Assembly (NCBI GenBank): GCA_007115975.1
Contig: SKJJ01000131.1
Coordinates: 1-54,204 of the forward strand
Reading direction: 5' to 3'
DNA length: 54,204 bases
From: Chitinispirillum sp.
GTDB lineage: Bacteria > Fibrobacterota > Chitinivibrionia > Chitinivibrionales > Chitinispirillaceae
A model generated the notes under the pieces. That model did no database searches. It was not told the origin of the DNA and saw only the letters and a program-made list of their open reading frames with translations. Made by a program: the position numbers and the translations under genes. Positions 1-8,249 of this stretch are shown here, one piece after another; positions within the stretch are counted from its first letter, which is position 1; each line of letters begins with the position of its first letter.

Positions 1-83
1 AGGGGGAGACCTTTCGGCAGTACAAATTCTTATAATTTTTTTCTATTCTGGGCGCCTGCCGAAGACGGCACCGGTTCTCCTCC

Positions 84-884
84 ATGCTCGCTTCACTCGG
101 TGCCACGTTTATAACGCTGCGATACTATGATGAAATAGGGTTGGTAACACCGGATTACATCAATGAAGACAATGGGTATCGTTACTACTCTTTTGAAAAA
201 CTGACCCTGATAGGTAAAATACAGGAGCTCAAAGGAGCAGGGCTGCAACTTGAGGATATTCGTGCAATTATTGATGATAATCTTTCAGCCTCCCAGAGGC
301 TTGAGTTGTTAGCCCAGCGGAAAAATGATCTTGTTTACGAAATTCTCTCTTACCAAAAAACACTGGAAAAACTGGATCAGATGATCCATCAGACAAAAGA
401 GGAGAAATATATGGAAAAGGTAGTCATTAAAGGTCTTCCCGAAGTTATTGTCGCTTCTTGCCGAACCACTATTCCAACGTATGATTCACTGTTTGAGGTT
501 GTTCCCAAGATGGGCAAAGTAATGGAAATACAGGGTGCTGTTTGCAGAGAACCGGCGTACTGTTTCAATATCTATCACGACGGAGAGTGCAGGGAAAAGG
601 ATATAGATGTTGAGATATGCGAAGCAGTAAACGACTATTGTAAAAACAGTGATGGGGTTGTTTACAAAAAAATCCCAGCTGTTTCAGAGGCAGTAACCAT
701 TTTTCACCATGGACCCTATGAAACACTGGGCAAAAGCTACGCTTCACTCTTTAGCTGGATGAAGGAGAACGGGTATTCTCCTTCGGATAACCCGCGCGAA
801 TCATACATCGACGGAATCTGGAACAGGGATAATCCTCACGAGTGGCTGACTGAAATCCAGATTCCCGTGACAAAAACCAAATAA
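84..884 (+). CDS. MerR-family transcriptional regulator with GyrI-like effector domain; N-terminus abnormal
   Basis: The protein is 266 aa as read from the first in-frame ATG. Residues 12-80 match the MerR DNA-binding fold from the recognition helix onward (TLRYYDEIGL, then a YRYYS wing), followed by a helical linker (about 80-105). From about residue 110 (MEKVVIKGLPEVIVAS) a GyrI-like/AraC effector-binding domain ends in the usual HGPYETLG-type loop. Such proteins normally sense small hydrophobic ligands and activate efflux or detoxification genes. What is odd: the family's first helix (usually xIGEFAKLTGVS) is missing in all three frames upstream, and bases 1-105 look unrelated, with short inverted repeats (13-20/56-63 and 67-73/98-104). 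The true start may be lost, so this could be a 5'-truncated pseudogene. No target gene is adjacent. Confidence 0.75.
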   Translation: MLASLGATFITLRYYDEIGLVTPDYINEDNGYRYYSFEKLTLIGKIQELKGAGLQLEDIRAIIDDNLSASQRLELLAQRKNDLVYEILSYQKTLEKLDQMIHQTKEEKYMEKVVIKGLPEVIVASCRTTIPTYDSLFEVVPKMGKVMEIQGAVCREPAYCFNIYHDGECREKDIDVEICEAVNDYCKNSDGVVYKKIPAVSEAVTIFHHGPYETLGKSYASLFSWMKENGYSPSDNPRESYIDGIWNRDNPHEWLTEIQIPVTKTK

Positions 885-1044
885 CATCTTCACATAATAA
901 AAACTTCATTGCTATCGGGAGGAGGAGTTTACGCTCCTTCTCTCACTTACCCTACTTCTGTTTACTTTAATAATGTTTTTTCAATTCATCACTTTCCAAA
1001 TAATTATATTTACAACGGCAATTAAATTCAAAGAAAGGGCAAGT

Positions 1045-1872
1045 ATGAAAAAGTTACTGGTTTTTCTTATTCTCGTTATGGTGTCGTCTGTTTTTGCTGT
1101 GCAGGAGCAGCCTGCTGTGCAGGAGCAGCCTGCTGTGCAGGAGCAGCCTGTTGTGCAGGAGCAGCCTGTTGTGCAGGAGCAGCCTGTTGTGCAGGAGCAG
1201 CCTGTTGTGCAGGAGCAGCCTGTTGTGCAGGAGCAGCCTGTTGTACAGGAGCAGCCTGTTGTGCAGGAGCAGCCTGTTGTACAGGAGCAGCCTGTTGTAC
1301 AGGAGCAGCCTGTTGTACAGGAGCAGCCTGTTGTACAGGAGCAGCCTGTTGTGCAGGAGCAGCCTGTTGTTAAAAAAGATACTGCAGTTCAGCCAGAAAA
1401 AGTTGCGGTTCGTGGCGACCATAGTTTCGGAGGTGCTGCTGGTTGGATTACCGGAAACGGATTTGCTTACCGTTACTGGAGCGACAGAAACGGTATCCAG
1501 CTCACCCTTGCACCCATCTATTACAGATCTGATGACTATGTAAGAGCCTTTGTCAGTGGAGGCTTAAACTACCTTAGAGTTATAAATCAACACCGCAGAG
1601 TTAATATCATTGCATATACAGGGGCGAATCTCCGCTACCGGAGAACAACTGAAAGGCATTGGCAATGGATGGATCATCCAGAGAAGATGTCCGACGGCAC
1701 CTACAGATATTACACCCTCTCAGCAGGTGCCGGTATGGGTTTTGATATTCGTTTTCCATATCTTACACTTAACTTTAAAGGCGGTTATCGGGTAACGACG
1801 GAATTAAAAAGTGATAATAATTATATTGAGACTCTGCCATCATTGGATGTCTCGATTTTATACCCATTTTAG
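1045..1872 (+). CDS. Secreted repeat protein: signal peptide, 15 x VQEQP(V/A) spacer, C-terminal outer-membrane-like domain
   Basis: I chose the ATG at 1045 because it is preceded by an AAAGAAAGGG ribosome-binding site and opens a clear signal peptide (MKKLLVFLILVMVSSVFA). The mature protein begins directly with fifteen tandem hexapeptides VQEQP(A/V), about residues 19-108, then a short charged linker and about 150 residues of alternating aromatic/polar sequence ending in ILYPF. A terminal phenylalanine and beta-rich pattern are what BAM-dependent outer-membrane barrels show, so I infer a small outer-membrane or surface protein held on an extended proline-rich stalk. The repeat is acidic (one Glu per unit) and contains no Cys. 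I do not recognise the C-terminal domain as a named family. The gene stands alone; its 3' end nearly meets the convergent Nudix gene (stop codons overlap by 4 bases). Confidence 0.8.
   Translation: MKKLLVFLILVMVSSVFAVQEQPAVQEQPAVQEQPVVQEQPVVQEQPVVQEQPVVQEQPVVQEQPVVQEQPVVQEQPVVQEQPVVQEQPVVQEQPVVQEQPVVQEQPVVKKDTAVQPEKVAVRGDHSFGGAAGWITGNGFAYRYWSDRNGIQLTLAPIYYRSDDYVRAFVSGGLNYLRVINQHRRVNIIAYTGANLRYRRTTERHWQWMDHPEKMSDGTYRYYTLSAGAGMGFDIRFPYLTLNFKGGYRVTTELKSDNNYIETLPSLDVSILYPF
1099..1368 (+). repeat. Tandem array of fifteen 18-bp units inside a coding region
   Basis: The unit is GTGCAGGAGCAGCCTGTT, repeated 15 times without interruption (270 bp). Variation is confined to two positions: the G/A of the first codon pair (GTGCAG vs GTACAG, silent) and the T/C of the last codon (GTT Val vs GCT Ala; the first two units carry Ala). 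Because the unit is a multiple of three, copy-number changes by slippage or recombination would shorten or lengthen the protein stalk without a frameshift. All three forward frames and one reverse frame stay open through the array, which produces spurious overlapping ORFs. Confidence 0.97.
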
Positions 1873-2306
1873 AACAGTTGCCGTAACTGCTTTTTTTTGA
1901 ACAGTTCTGCATACTGTTTGAGTACAGGAATGTCGGCAGGAGCCCAAAGAAGAGAAACCGCCTGGGGAGGTGTAATCCAACGCACCTCCTGATGCTCGCA
2001 GGGTACGATTTCACCCCCTGCTATCCTGCAGACAAACGGAATGAGTTCAATTGCAAATTCCTGATAATCATACAAGACCGAGTCAAGTCTTGATCCGGTC
2101 TTTACACGTATACCAAGCTCCTCTTCAAGTTCCCGTTTCAAGGCATTTTCCTCAGATTCATCCTGATCCACCTTGCCTCCGGGAAATTCCCACATTCCGG
2201 GATTTTTCTGGTTCTCACCCCTCTTTGCAACCAGCACCTGTGCCCTGGAGTCAATAATCAGGGCACACACAACCGGTACAATATGGTTCCTATTATCCTT
2301 CACCAT
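1869..2306 (-). CDS. mutT: MutT-type Nudix hydrolase (8-oxo-dGTP diphosphatase-like)
   Basis: This 145-aa protein has a complete Nudix box: GGKVDQDESEENALKRELEE followed by ELGI, matching GX5EX7REUXEEXGU. It is preceded by the MutT-like strand VPVVCALIID and by WEFPGGK, which favours the MutT (8-oxo-dGTP/8-oxo-GTP sanitising) branch. The usual reaction is hydrolysis of the oxidised nucleoside triphosphate to the monophosphate plus pyrophosphate, preventing A:T to C:G transversions. I place the start at the ATG at 2306 (MVKDNRNHIVP), which gives a normal MutT length; the frame stays open upstream into the preceding gene. It lies 49 bases downstream of the metallo-hydrolase gene on the same strand and is probably co-transcribed with it. 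Substrate preference within MutT-like enzymes is an inference. Confidence 0.88.
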   Translation of the reverse strand: MVKDNRNHIVPVVCALIIDSRAQVLVAKRGENQKNPGMWEFPGGKVDQDESEENALKRELEEELGIRVKTGSRLDSVLYDYQEFAIELIPFVCRIAGGEIVPCEHQEVRWITPPQAVSLLWAPADIPVLKQYAELFKKKQLRQLF

Positions 2307-2355
2307 TCTCCCGTTCTGTTCTCTGTTCGCCAGCTGAAAGCCATCTCTTTTTCCA

Positions 2356-3762
2356 TTACGATGCTCCAAATGTAAAGGTTTCCCCTGTCGCGGGATAGTG
2401 TACATTCTCATACCCCTTTGACCGCAATCCATCAATCAATGGCAGAGCCTGCTCCGGTTCTCCGTGAATCAGAAATATATCCTTGAGCCTTTCGGGAGAA
2501 TTAAGCGAGACATAATCCAATAGTTCCCTGCGATCTGAGTGAGCACTGAAAGTATCTATCATTTTCACCTTGCATCGCACCTTGTGTTCTTCACCGAAAA
2601 TTTTCACCACCTCTTCACCATCAATAATCTTCCGTGCAAGAGTGTCCTTTGCTGCGTAACCGACAAATAGAAGAAGGTTTCTGGGGTTGTGGATATTGTT
2701 TCTCATGTGATGAAGAATTCTTCCTCCTTCAGCCATGCCGGATGCGGAGATAATGATGTGAGGAAAAGACTGGCCATTAAGTTTCTTGGAATCCTCAACA
2801 TCGAGAACATAGGTAAGCCTTCTGAAACCAAATGGGTCCTCTTTTGCATCAAGAAAAACACGTTTTGTCTCTCTGTCAAGATAGTTGAGATAGGATTCAA
2901 ACACTTCCGTTACACGGCAAGCCATAGGGCTGTCCACGTAAACAGGCATATCGGGAATGCGATTTTGGTCAAACAGTTTGTGAAGAACATACACCAATTG
3001 CTGCGTTCTGCCTACAGCAAAACAGGGAATAATGATTTTGCCCCCGTTGGCTGCGGTTTCTCGTATTACAGTAGCAAGCTCCTCTTCAACATTATCGATA
3101 GAGGTATGGTGACGATTACCGTAGGTACATTCCATAATCAGAATATCGAGATCCCGCAGGACATTGGGGTCATTGGTAAGCATCATATTTGGTCTTCCAA
3201 TATCACCGGTGAGTCCGATTCGGTATTGCTTTTTACCTTCTGTTACCTCCAGATGAATTCCGGCTGATCCAAGAATATGGCCAGCATCCCTTAACATTGC
3301 CTCCACGCCCGGTGCCACAGAGAACGGTTGGTCAAACTCTACACCCACAAACATATCCAGTGTCGCTTCAACATCACGGATACAATATAGCGGTTCCATC
3401 TCTTCGAGGTGCTGACGGCGCCGTATTTTATTGACCCAAATCAGATCTCTTTCCTGCAGATAGGCAGAATCTCGCAGCATAATTTTGCAAAGATCAATTG
3501 TGGCGGGAGTTGCATAGATCGAACCCCTAAAACCCTGTTTAACCAGGTTAGGGATATTGCCACTATGATCGATATGGGCATGGGTTAAAATCATAAGATC
3601 GATTTGGGAAGGCTCAAACAGAAAATTATGGTTTTTTTCATACGTCTCCTGCCGTTTTCCCTGAAACATACCACACTCAAGAAGAATCTTCTTTCCGTTT
3701 ACAGAGAATAGTACCTGAGAACCGGTGACTGTCTGTGCTGCCCCGCAGAATTGAATTTGCAT
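2356..3762 (-). CDS. Metallo-beta-lactamase fold / beta-CASP RNA-processing hydrolase
   Basis: The protein is 468 aa from the ATG at 3762 (MQIQFCGAAQTVTGS), which is the canonical beginning of this family; an AAAGG lies about 10 bases before it. The zinc-binding motif THAHIDHSG is at about residue 55-63, with further metal ligands in DAGHILGSAG and GDIG. A beta-CASP segment follows (IIPCFAVGRTQQLVYVL, DSPMACRVTEVF), then ISASGMAEGGRILHH, the TFSAHSDRREL motif and the terminal IHGEPEQA. This is the CPSF73-like/YsH1-like COG1236 class: exo- or endo-ribonucleases acting on RNA in the cytoplasm. The bacterial members' precise substrate is usually unknown. Likely operon with the downstream Nudix gene. 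Confidence 0.9.
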   Translation of the reverse strand: MQIQFCGAAQTVTGSQVLFSVNGKKILLECGMFQGKRQETYEKNHNFLFEPSQIDLMILTHAHIDHSGNIPNLVKQGFRGSIYATPATIDLCKIMLRDSAYLQERDLIWVNKIRRRQHLEEMEPLYCIRDVEATLDMFVGVEFDQPFSVAPGVEAMLRDAGHILGSAGIHLEVTEGKKQYRIGLTGDIGRPNMMLTNDPNVLRDLDILIMECTYGNRHHTSIDNVEEELATVIRETAANGGKIIIPCFAVGRTQQLVYVLHKLFDQNRIPDMPVYVDSPMACRVTEVFESYLNYLDRETKRVFLDAKEDPFGFRRLTYVLDVEDSKKLNGQSFPHIIISASGMAEGGRILHHMRNNIHNPRNLLLFVGYAAKDTLARKIIDGEEVVKIFGEEHKVRCKVKMIDTFSAHSDRRELLDYVSLNSPERLKDIFLIHGEPEQALPLIDGLRSKGYENVHYPATGETFTFGAS

Positions 3763-3856
3763 GATGAGCCGACCTTTCTTGAGAACCCTGTGAGTGAGTG
3801 CGCCCCGAATATGTTCCTGCATACATAAATTGTACCTTAAAATTTGGTTTTTCACA

Positions 3857-3893
3857 AGAAAAAAAAGCTCCCGAAGATTACTTCGGAAGCTTT
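3857..3893 (-). terminator. Rho-independent terminator of the 3921-4520 gene
   Basis: On the minus strand the sequence reads AAAGCTTCCGAAG, loop TAAT, CTTCGGGAGCTTT followed by a T-run. Arms are 3881-3893 and 3864-3876, with one mismatch. It lies 27 bases after the stop of the unknown exported protein and before the metallo-hydrolase gene, so it separates the two transcription units. Confidence 0.9.
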
Positions 3894-3920
3894 CATCACT
3901 TTTTATGCAGCCATTTTTTT

Positions 3921-4520
3921 CTATTCAAGCGGCTCTTTCACTGCCCTCTGAATGCCTTGTCGGGAGAAGGCCATCGCACTGATAACAATCTCCTCCGCAG
4001 TGTTATCCAGAATCTCTTCACCATGTAAACGCCTGAGGTTGTACCTTCTGAGAACAAAACGATTTGGCTCTACCGGGTATCCCTCTGCGCTTACAACAAA
4101 TTTACCCTTTTCCCCATTTATGAGTGTAACTTTGTGCCCGAAATCATATATATAATCGATACTGTCCAACACGACTCTGCGCTCACCATTTTCATTTGAT
4201 ATCATCATTGTAGGCAAACACTCAACCCTGCCATGATTTGAAAATCCATTTCCTTCTATATAGCCACTCGACAGAAACTGAAAATTTAGTGCAGCGTTCA
4301 CTGCTATAGTACCGTGGCCATGAATTCTACGCTCGAGGGGGACATCATTAATCAGCCCCAGATAAACACTCCAGAATCTAACCTCTCCGGTAGTATTGTC
4401 CGGTGTTGCATACCACATCCTTCTTTCCATAATAGACCTGCTGCCCCCCTGAGCTGATAGCAGTGTGGCACAGGCTATAATCAGCGTTAGCACTGTAATA
4501 ATTACTCTACTCCTTTGCAT
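3921..4520 (-). CDS. Exported protein of unknown function
   Basis: This is a 199-aa protein. The start at 4520 is decided by a perfect AGGAGG eight bases upstream (MQRSRVIITVLTLIIACATLLSAQ), which also gives a clean signal peptide with cleavage after SAQ or nearby; an upstream in-frame ATG has no such site. The mature part contains about 175 residues of mixed beta-like sequence, with GHGTIAVNAALNFQF, GRVECLPTMMIS and VDSIDYIYDFGHKVTL-type stretches, and no cysteine pair or known motif that I recognise. Residues 150-175 (RFVLRRYNLRRLHGEEILD) are strongly basic. It has its own terminator and is flanked by a kinase-like gene upstream on the same strand (155 bases away), so it may be monocistronic. 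Function not known. Confidence 0.75.
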   Translation of the reverse strand: MQRSRVIITVLTLIIACATLLSAQGGSRSIMERRMWYATPDNTTGEVRFWSVYLGLINDVPLERRIHGHGTIAVNAALNFQFLSSGYIEGNGFSNHGRVECLPTMMISNENGERRVVLDSIDYIYDFGHKVTLINGEKGKFVVSAEGYPVEPNRFVLRRYNLRRLHGEEILDNTAEEIVISAMAFSRQGIQRAVKEPLE

Positions 4521-4675
4521 CACTCCTCCTTTTAATTCTTTATGGATTCCCGCCTTGCTGTCGAGCAAAGTCTGGATACGCAGGTATCACTATTTTCAGG
4601 TCTAACCCAAGTTTCGTGCGAAAGTCAGGCTAAAACAGACCATAATAATAATATACAACAAACTTTATCAAAAAA

Positions 4676-7015
4676 TCAGAATTCCTCACTATTTTCTTGC
4701 TCACACTCCTGCTCATTTTCCAGATCTGCTATCCCCGGCAGAAAGATATGAAAACTGGTGCCGTTTCCTGGTTCAGAATCAATAGTAATCTGTCCACCAT
4801 GATTTCTCACTGTGGAATAGGCCATGGTTAATCCCAGGCCGATATTGTTCTCCCTTGTAGTAAAATAGGGATCGAAAATCCTGGTAAGAATGTCGGAGGA
4901 GATACCCTGCCCCGAGTCACTGATTGTGATCCTTACCCAGGGGCCACTTCTGATCCCCTCCAGCAGAGGGTTTTTCTGGTCATAGTTTGACACCGAAATA
5001 GCAATCGCTCCCTCTTCGGGCATTGCCTGGTCTGCATTGATGATGATATTGTTGAGGACCTGATCCATCTGACCCCGATCTATCTCCACATCATACAACT
5101 CATCAGAAAAGTGCAGTTTATAGTCAGAGCTAAGACCATTCATGTAGTAACCAACAGAATTTTCAATAAATTCTCTTATTGATATTCTCTCTTTTTCAGG
5201 AGAAGAGCTTCTGGCAAAAGTGAGTAACTGGTTTATCAGGCCGGAGGCGTTAAATGCCGCCTTTTCAGCAACAGTTATCAGCTGGCTCGTTTCAGATGAT
5301 GCATCAAGACCGATTTTTGCCATGAACAGATTGGTTATTATACCTGAAAACAGAGTGCTGAACTCACTTGCAATACCACTGGCCAGAGCACTTAAAGACT
5401 CCAGTTTACGAGATTTAAACAGCTCTTCTTCAATTTGTTTCCGATCGGTAATATCACTGAAAACAATCACACTTCCATAATAGCAGCCGTGAATATCTAT
5501 TATGGGAGTACAGGTTTCTGCAATGGTTCTAACTTTTGCGTCCCTTTTAGAGTGAAGTTCATAGGTTTTAAACAGGTGATCGGCCCGATCACAATCTGCT
5601 CCTGGGTCATGACAAACCTTTTCACCGTTTACCATCTCATAAACCTCGTAGATATCAAACAGGTCGCAGCCCCTGGCCTGATCAGTGTCTACGCCCGTCA
5701 TCTCTGCTGCTGAATCATTGAAAAGCATGATCTTATTATCTTTGTTTACCGAGATCACTCCGTCTTTTATGGATTTTAGTGTTATCGAAAGCCTGTCCTG
5801 TTCTGCTTTAAGGTGGCGCTCTGCCCTGACTCTTTCCTGGTTCTCAAACAACAGTTTCTGATTAGCTTCGGTAAGCTCCAGTGTGCGCTCCTTTACCCTG
5901 TGTTCCAGCTCTTCATGTGCTCTCTGAAGAGATTCCCTTGCACTTTCTCTTTCTGTTATGTCTCTGATTACAAAGGCCGTTCCTCTGATCTTTTGCTGCT
6001 GATCATAAAGGGATGACCATGAAATCAATGCCGGAAAAACTGTCCCGTCAGATCTGCTTAATGATGTTTGCATCTCAGCACACCTCTTCCCGGGAACGTT
6101 ATCGATCAGATTGACATCCTTTAAAAACGCCAGTACCACACTGCCATGCTTTGCGATAAGATCATCCCTGCTCATGCCAAGCATTGACAGAAGCATCGGA
6201 TTGACAATTTCGGTTTTTACCTCTCTGTTTACCACCATTACTCCTTCAGACATGGTCTCAATGATTGCCGAAGCAGCCAAACCAGTATTGACAGAGAACA
6301 ACTCATGCCTTGTTACCGCATAGCCGATCAGAACCGCCATAAAGGAAAATGAGATGTTTATAAGCTCCGGGGTTCTTATTGCAAAATACGGAAGCAGCAG
6401 CTCACTGATAATTCCTATACTCACCGGAAAAGTAATTCCCACAAGAATGTATGCAGTATGTTTTTTCTCCCTCTTATCTTTTAAATACTTGTGATAACGT
6501 GCGAGCAAAACCAGCGATACAATACCCGCAAGTGCCCCTGAGTAGACCAGTGCAGTGGCGAACAGGTATTGCCCCGTTTCGTAAGACCAGCCCCATGGGC
6601 TTAAAACTGGTTCTTTTCTGAAAAAGAGTATTTTAGTTACACTCAACAGTGTTGCAGGTAGATAGACAAGCAGAGCCAAATAACGACGTTTTTTTGCGAC
6701 GAAATTTTTCGTGTACACCATTACAAAGTGTACAAGCAGTGCAACTGAGAGAGGCCAGAGCACCAAAAAGGAGTACCAGAAATGAGCCCTTTCAATTGTT
6801 TCTGCCTGCCTGAAAAGAAATTCCACCAGCGACCAGTACCCAAAAGAGAGACAAAGAAGGGCAAACACCCGGTTGAGTTTACTCGAACTGTTCCTGTAAT
6901 AGATCAACCCGGCCACACTGATGCATATGAAAAAAGAGAGCATGGAGAGGGCAGCAAAAATGGTTATCATAGGAGTGATCCCAACCTCTTTTATGAAGAA
7001 AAAAGATACATTCAT
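4676..7015 (-). CDS. 7TM-PAS-PAS histidine-kinase-like protein lacking the phospho-acceptor histidine
   Basis: The protein is 779 aa. Residues 15-240 form an N-terminal seven-helix region (7TMR-HK type; SSKLNRVFALLCLSFGYWSL). A PAS domain spans about 250-370, a coiled coil 372-410 and a second PAS about 415-525. A dimerisation region follows at 535-600, then a HATPase_c domain to the end with N-box (NNIIINADQAMP), G1 (DSGQGIS), F-box (IFDPYFTT) and G2 (GLGLTMAYSTVRNHGG). The family's GIAHDFNN box reads GIASEFST here, so Ser550 sits where the phosphorylated His should be. ATP-binding residues look intact. It could be a signalling pseudokinase or dimer partner. I keep the ATG at 7015; the ATG at 6970 is an alternative, and neither has a strong ribosome-binding site. 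No response regulator is adjacent. Confidence 0.88.
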   Translation of the reverse strand: MNVSFFFIKEVGITPMITIFAALSMLSFFICISVAGLIYYRNSSSKLNRVFALLCLSFGYWSLVEFLFRQAETIERAHFWYSFLVLWPLSVALLVHFVMVYTKNFVAKKRRYLALLVYLPATLLSVTKILFFRKEPVLSPWGWSYETGQYLFATALVYSGALAGIVSLVLLARYHKYLKDKREKKHTAYILVGITFPVSIGIISELLLPYFAIRTPELINISFSFMAVLIGYAVTRHELFSVNTGLAASAIIETMSEGVMVVNREVKTEIVNPMLLSMLGMSRDDLIAKHGSVVLAFLKDVNLIDNVPGKRCAEMQTSLSRSDGTVFPALISWSSLYDQQQKIRGTAFVIRDITERESARESLQRAHEELEHRVKERTLELTEANQKLLFENQERVRAERHLKAEQDRLSITLKSIKDGVISVNKDNKIMLFNDSAAEMTGVDTDQARGCDLFDIYEVYEMVNGEKVCHDPGADCDRADHLFKTYELHSKRDAKVRTIAETCTPIIDIHGCYYGSVIVFSDITDRKQIEEELFKSRKLESLSALASGIASEFSTLFSGIITNLFMAKIGLDASSETSQLITVAEKAAFNASGLINQLLTFARSSSPEKERISIREFIENSVGYYMNGLSSDYKLHFSDELYDVEIDRGQMDQVLNNIIINADQAMPEEGAIAISVSNYDQKNPLLEGIRSGPWVRITISDSGQGISSDILTRIFDPYFTTRENNIGLGLTMAYSTVRNHGGQITIDSEPGNGTSFHIFLPGIADLENEQECEQENSEEF

Positions 7016-7518
7016 TTTTTTTGTAAATAGCCATCAGAGAAAAATCTGTCATCCCCGCACTATCTCTGCTTTGCCCGAAAAATAGACGGAAAATGGCAAG
7101 AACTATAAGTGCCACAGCACTACTTCCGCACCATTATCAACGCGCAGTGGCAAAATACCCCGGTACCTCAATACATCATAGTACATTGTTAACAGATACC
7201 ATTTACAAATTTTAAAACAGAGGGCAACGTATTAAGCATACACTAAAAGCAACTGTTTTTCAACCATTTCCACATCAAAACGCAGGGACAGAGATATCTA
7301 TCCTTTTGCTGCAGATTTTTTTCTGTGTTGAGAATGTAGGAAACAGTCACAAAACCAACGGTTCAGCTGTGCCAAAAGTAACTATTTTTGACTATTTAGG
7401 AGCCTGTTCAATTAAATAAAACCATTGTTGTAACCGAAAGGTTTACCAAAGAGCTCTTCAGGAGTTATTTTCTCTTAACCATTTTTTTCCTCGTCCTTTG
7501 TGAAAAACAGGATAACAG
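7016..7518. other. 503-bp intergenic region between divergent genes
   Basis: This spacer separates the minus-strand kinase-like gene from the plus-strand glycosyltransferase, so it must hold promoters for both. I see no open frame with coding character and no RNA gene or strong hairpin. An AGGATAA-type ribosome-binding site is present just before the ATG at 7519. Confidence 0.6.
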
Positions 7519-8241
7519 ATGACGCTTTCAAAAGTTCTTATCATTATACCAACATACAACGAACGTGAAAATATCGTTCTGATTATACCTGAAATAAAAA
7601 ACGTGCTGCCCCAGTGCCATATTTTGGTGGTCGATGACTCTTCACCTGACGGGACAGCAGATTGTGTAAAAGCGCTTTCAAAAGATGATCCAACAATCCA
7701 ATTGCTACAAAGAGCGAAAAAAGAGGGTCTTGGCAAAGCGTACATCAGCGGCTTCAAATGGGCGCTGCAAAGAGATTATGAGCTCGTTTTCGAGATGGAT
7801 GCCGATTTTTCCCACAATCCCCGATACCTTCCCGATTTTATAACTGCAGCCAAAGACAACGACCTTATCATTGGTTCAAGATATGTCAGTGGTGTAAATG
7901 TGGTCAATTGGCCTATGACCAGACTGCTTCTTAGCTATTTTGCCAATCTTTTCGCCAGAATTCTTACCGGTATTCCTGTAAAGGACTGTACCGGTGGCTA
8001 CAAGTGTTTCAGACGCAACATTCTTGAATCCATGAATTTTGATCGTATCGCCTCTTCCGGATACTCTTTTCAGATTGAGCTTAACTTTTTTGCCTGGAAA
8101 AAGGGTTTCAGGCTTAAAGAAATACCCATTATCTTTACCGACCGACAACGCGGGGCATCTAAAATGTCTACAAAAATTGTTCGTGAAGCCCTTTTTCTTA
8201 CGTGGAAACTTCGTTTATCTTTTTTATTTCGTAAACCCTGA
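7519..8241 (+). CDS. GT2 polyprenol-phosphate mannose/glucose synthase-like glycosyltransferase
   Basis: The 240-aa soluble protein matches the dolichol-phosphate mannose synthase (Dpm1/Ppm1) branch of GT2. It has VLIIIPTYNERENI at the N-terminus, LVVDDSSPDGTAD (first Asp cluster), the EMDADFSHNP metal/nucleotide motif, GSRYVSG and the family's RQRGASKM near the C-terminus. Such enzymes transfer mannose (or glucose) from GDP/UDP-sugar to a polyprenyl phosphate on the cytoplasmic face, supplying lipid-linked sugar for GT-C enzymes in glycoprotein or envelope glycan assembly. No C-terminal membrane helices are present, as in the catalytic-only form. It is followed after 8 bases by another GT2 gene, so the two are probably co-transcribed. 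The exact sugar cannot be read from sequence. Confidence 0.88.
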   Translation: MTLSKVLIIIPTYNERENIVLIIPEIKNVLPQCHILVVDDSSPDGTADCVKALSKDDPTIQLLQRAKKEGLGKAYISGFKWALQRDYELVFEMDADFSHNPRYLPDFITAAKDNDLIIGSRYVSGVNVVNWPMTRLLLSYFANLFARILTGIPVKDCTGGYKCFRRNILESMNFDRIASSGYSFQIELNFFAWKKGFRLKEIPIIFTDRQRGASKMSTKIVREALFLTWKLRLSFLFRKP

Positions 8242-8249
8242 AAAAATCT

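Noticed and set aside
885-1044. AGGAG-TTTACG-CTCCT hairpin as a terminator
   Set aside because: Short stem without a T-tract.
1099-1368. CRISPR-like array
   Set aside because: The repeats are contiguous with no spacers and are part of a protein-coding frame.
1054-1543. Long open frames opposite and in other frames across the 18-bp repeat array
   Set aside because: The unit length is a multiple of three without stops in several frames, so they are by-products of the repeat; only the frame with a signal peptide and ribosome-binding site is accepted.
2689-3267. 192-codon open frame opposite the metallo-hydrolase
   Set aside because: Antisense to a conserved gene and without a start signal.
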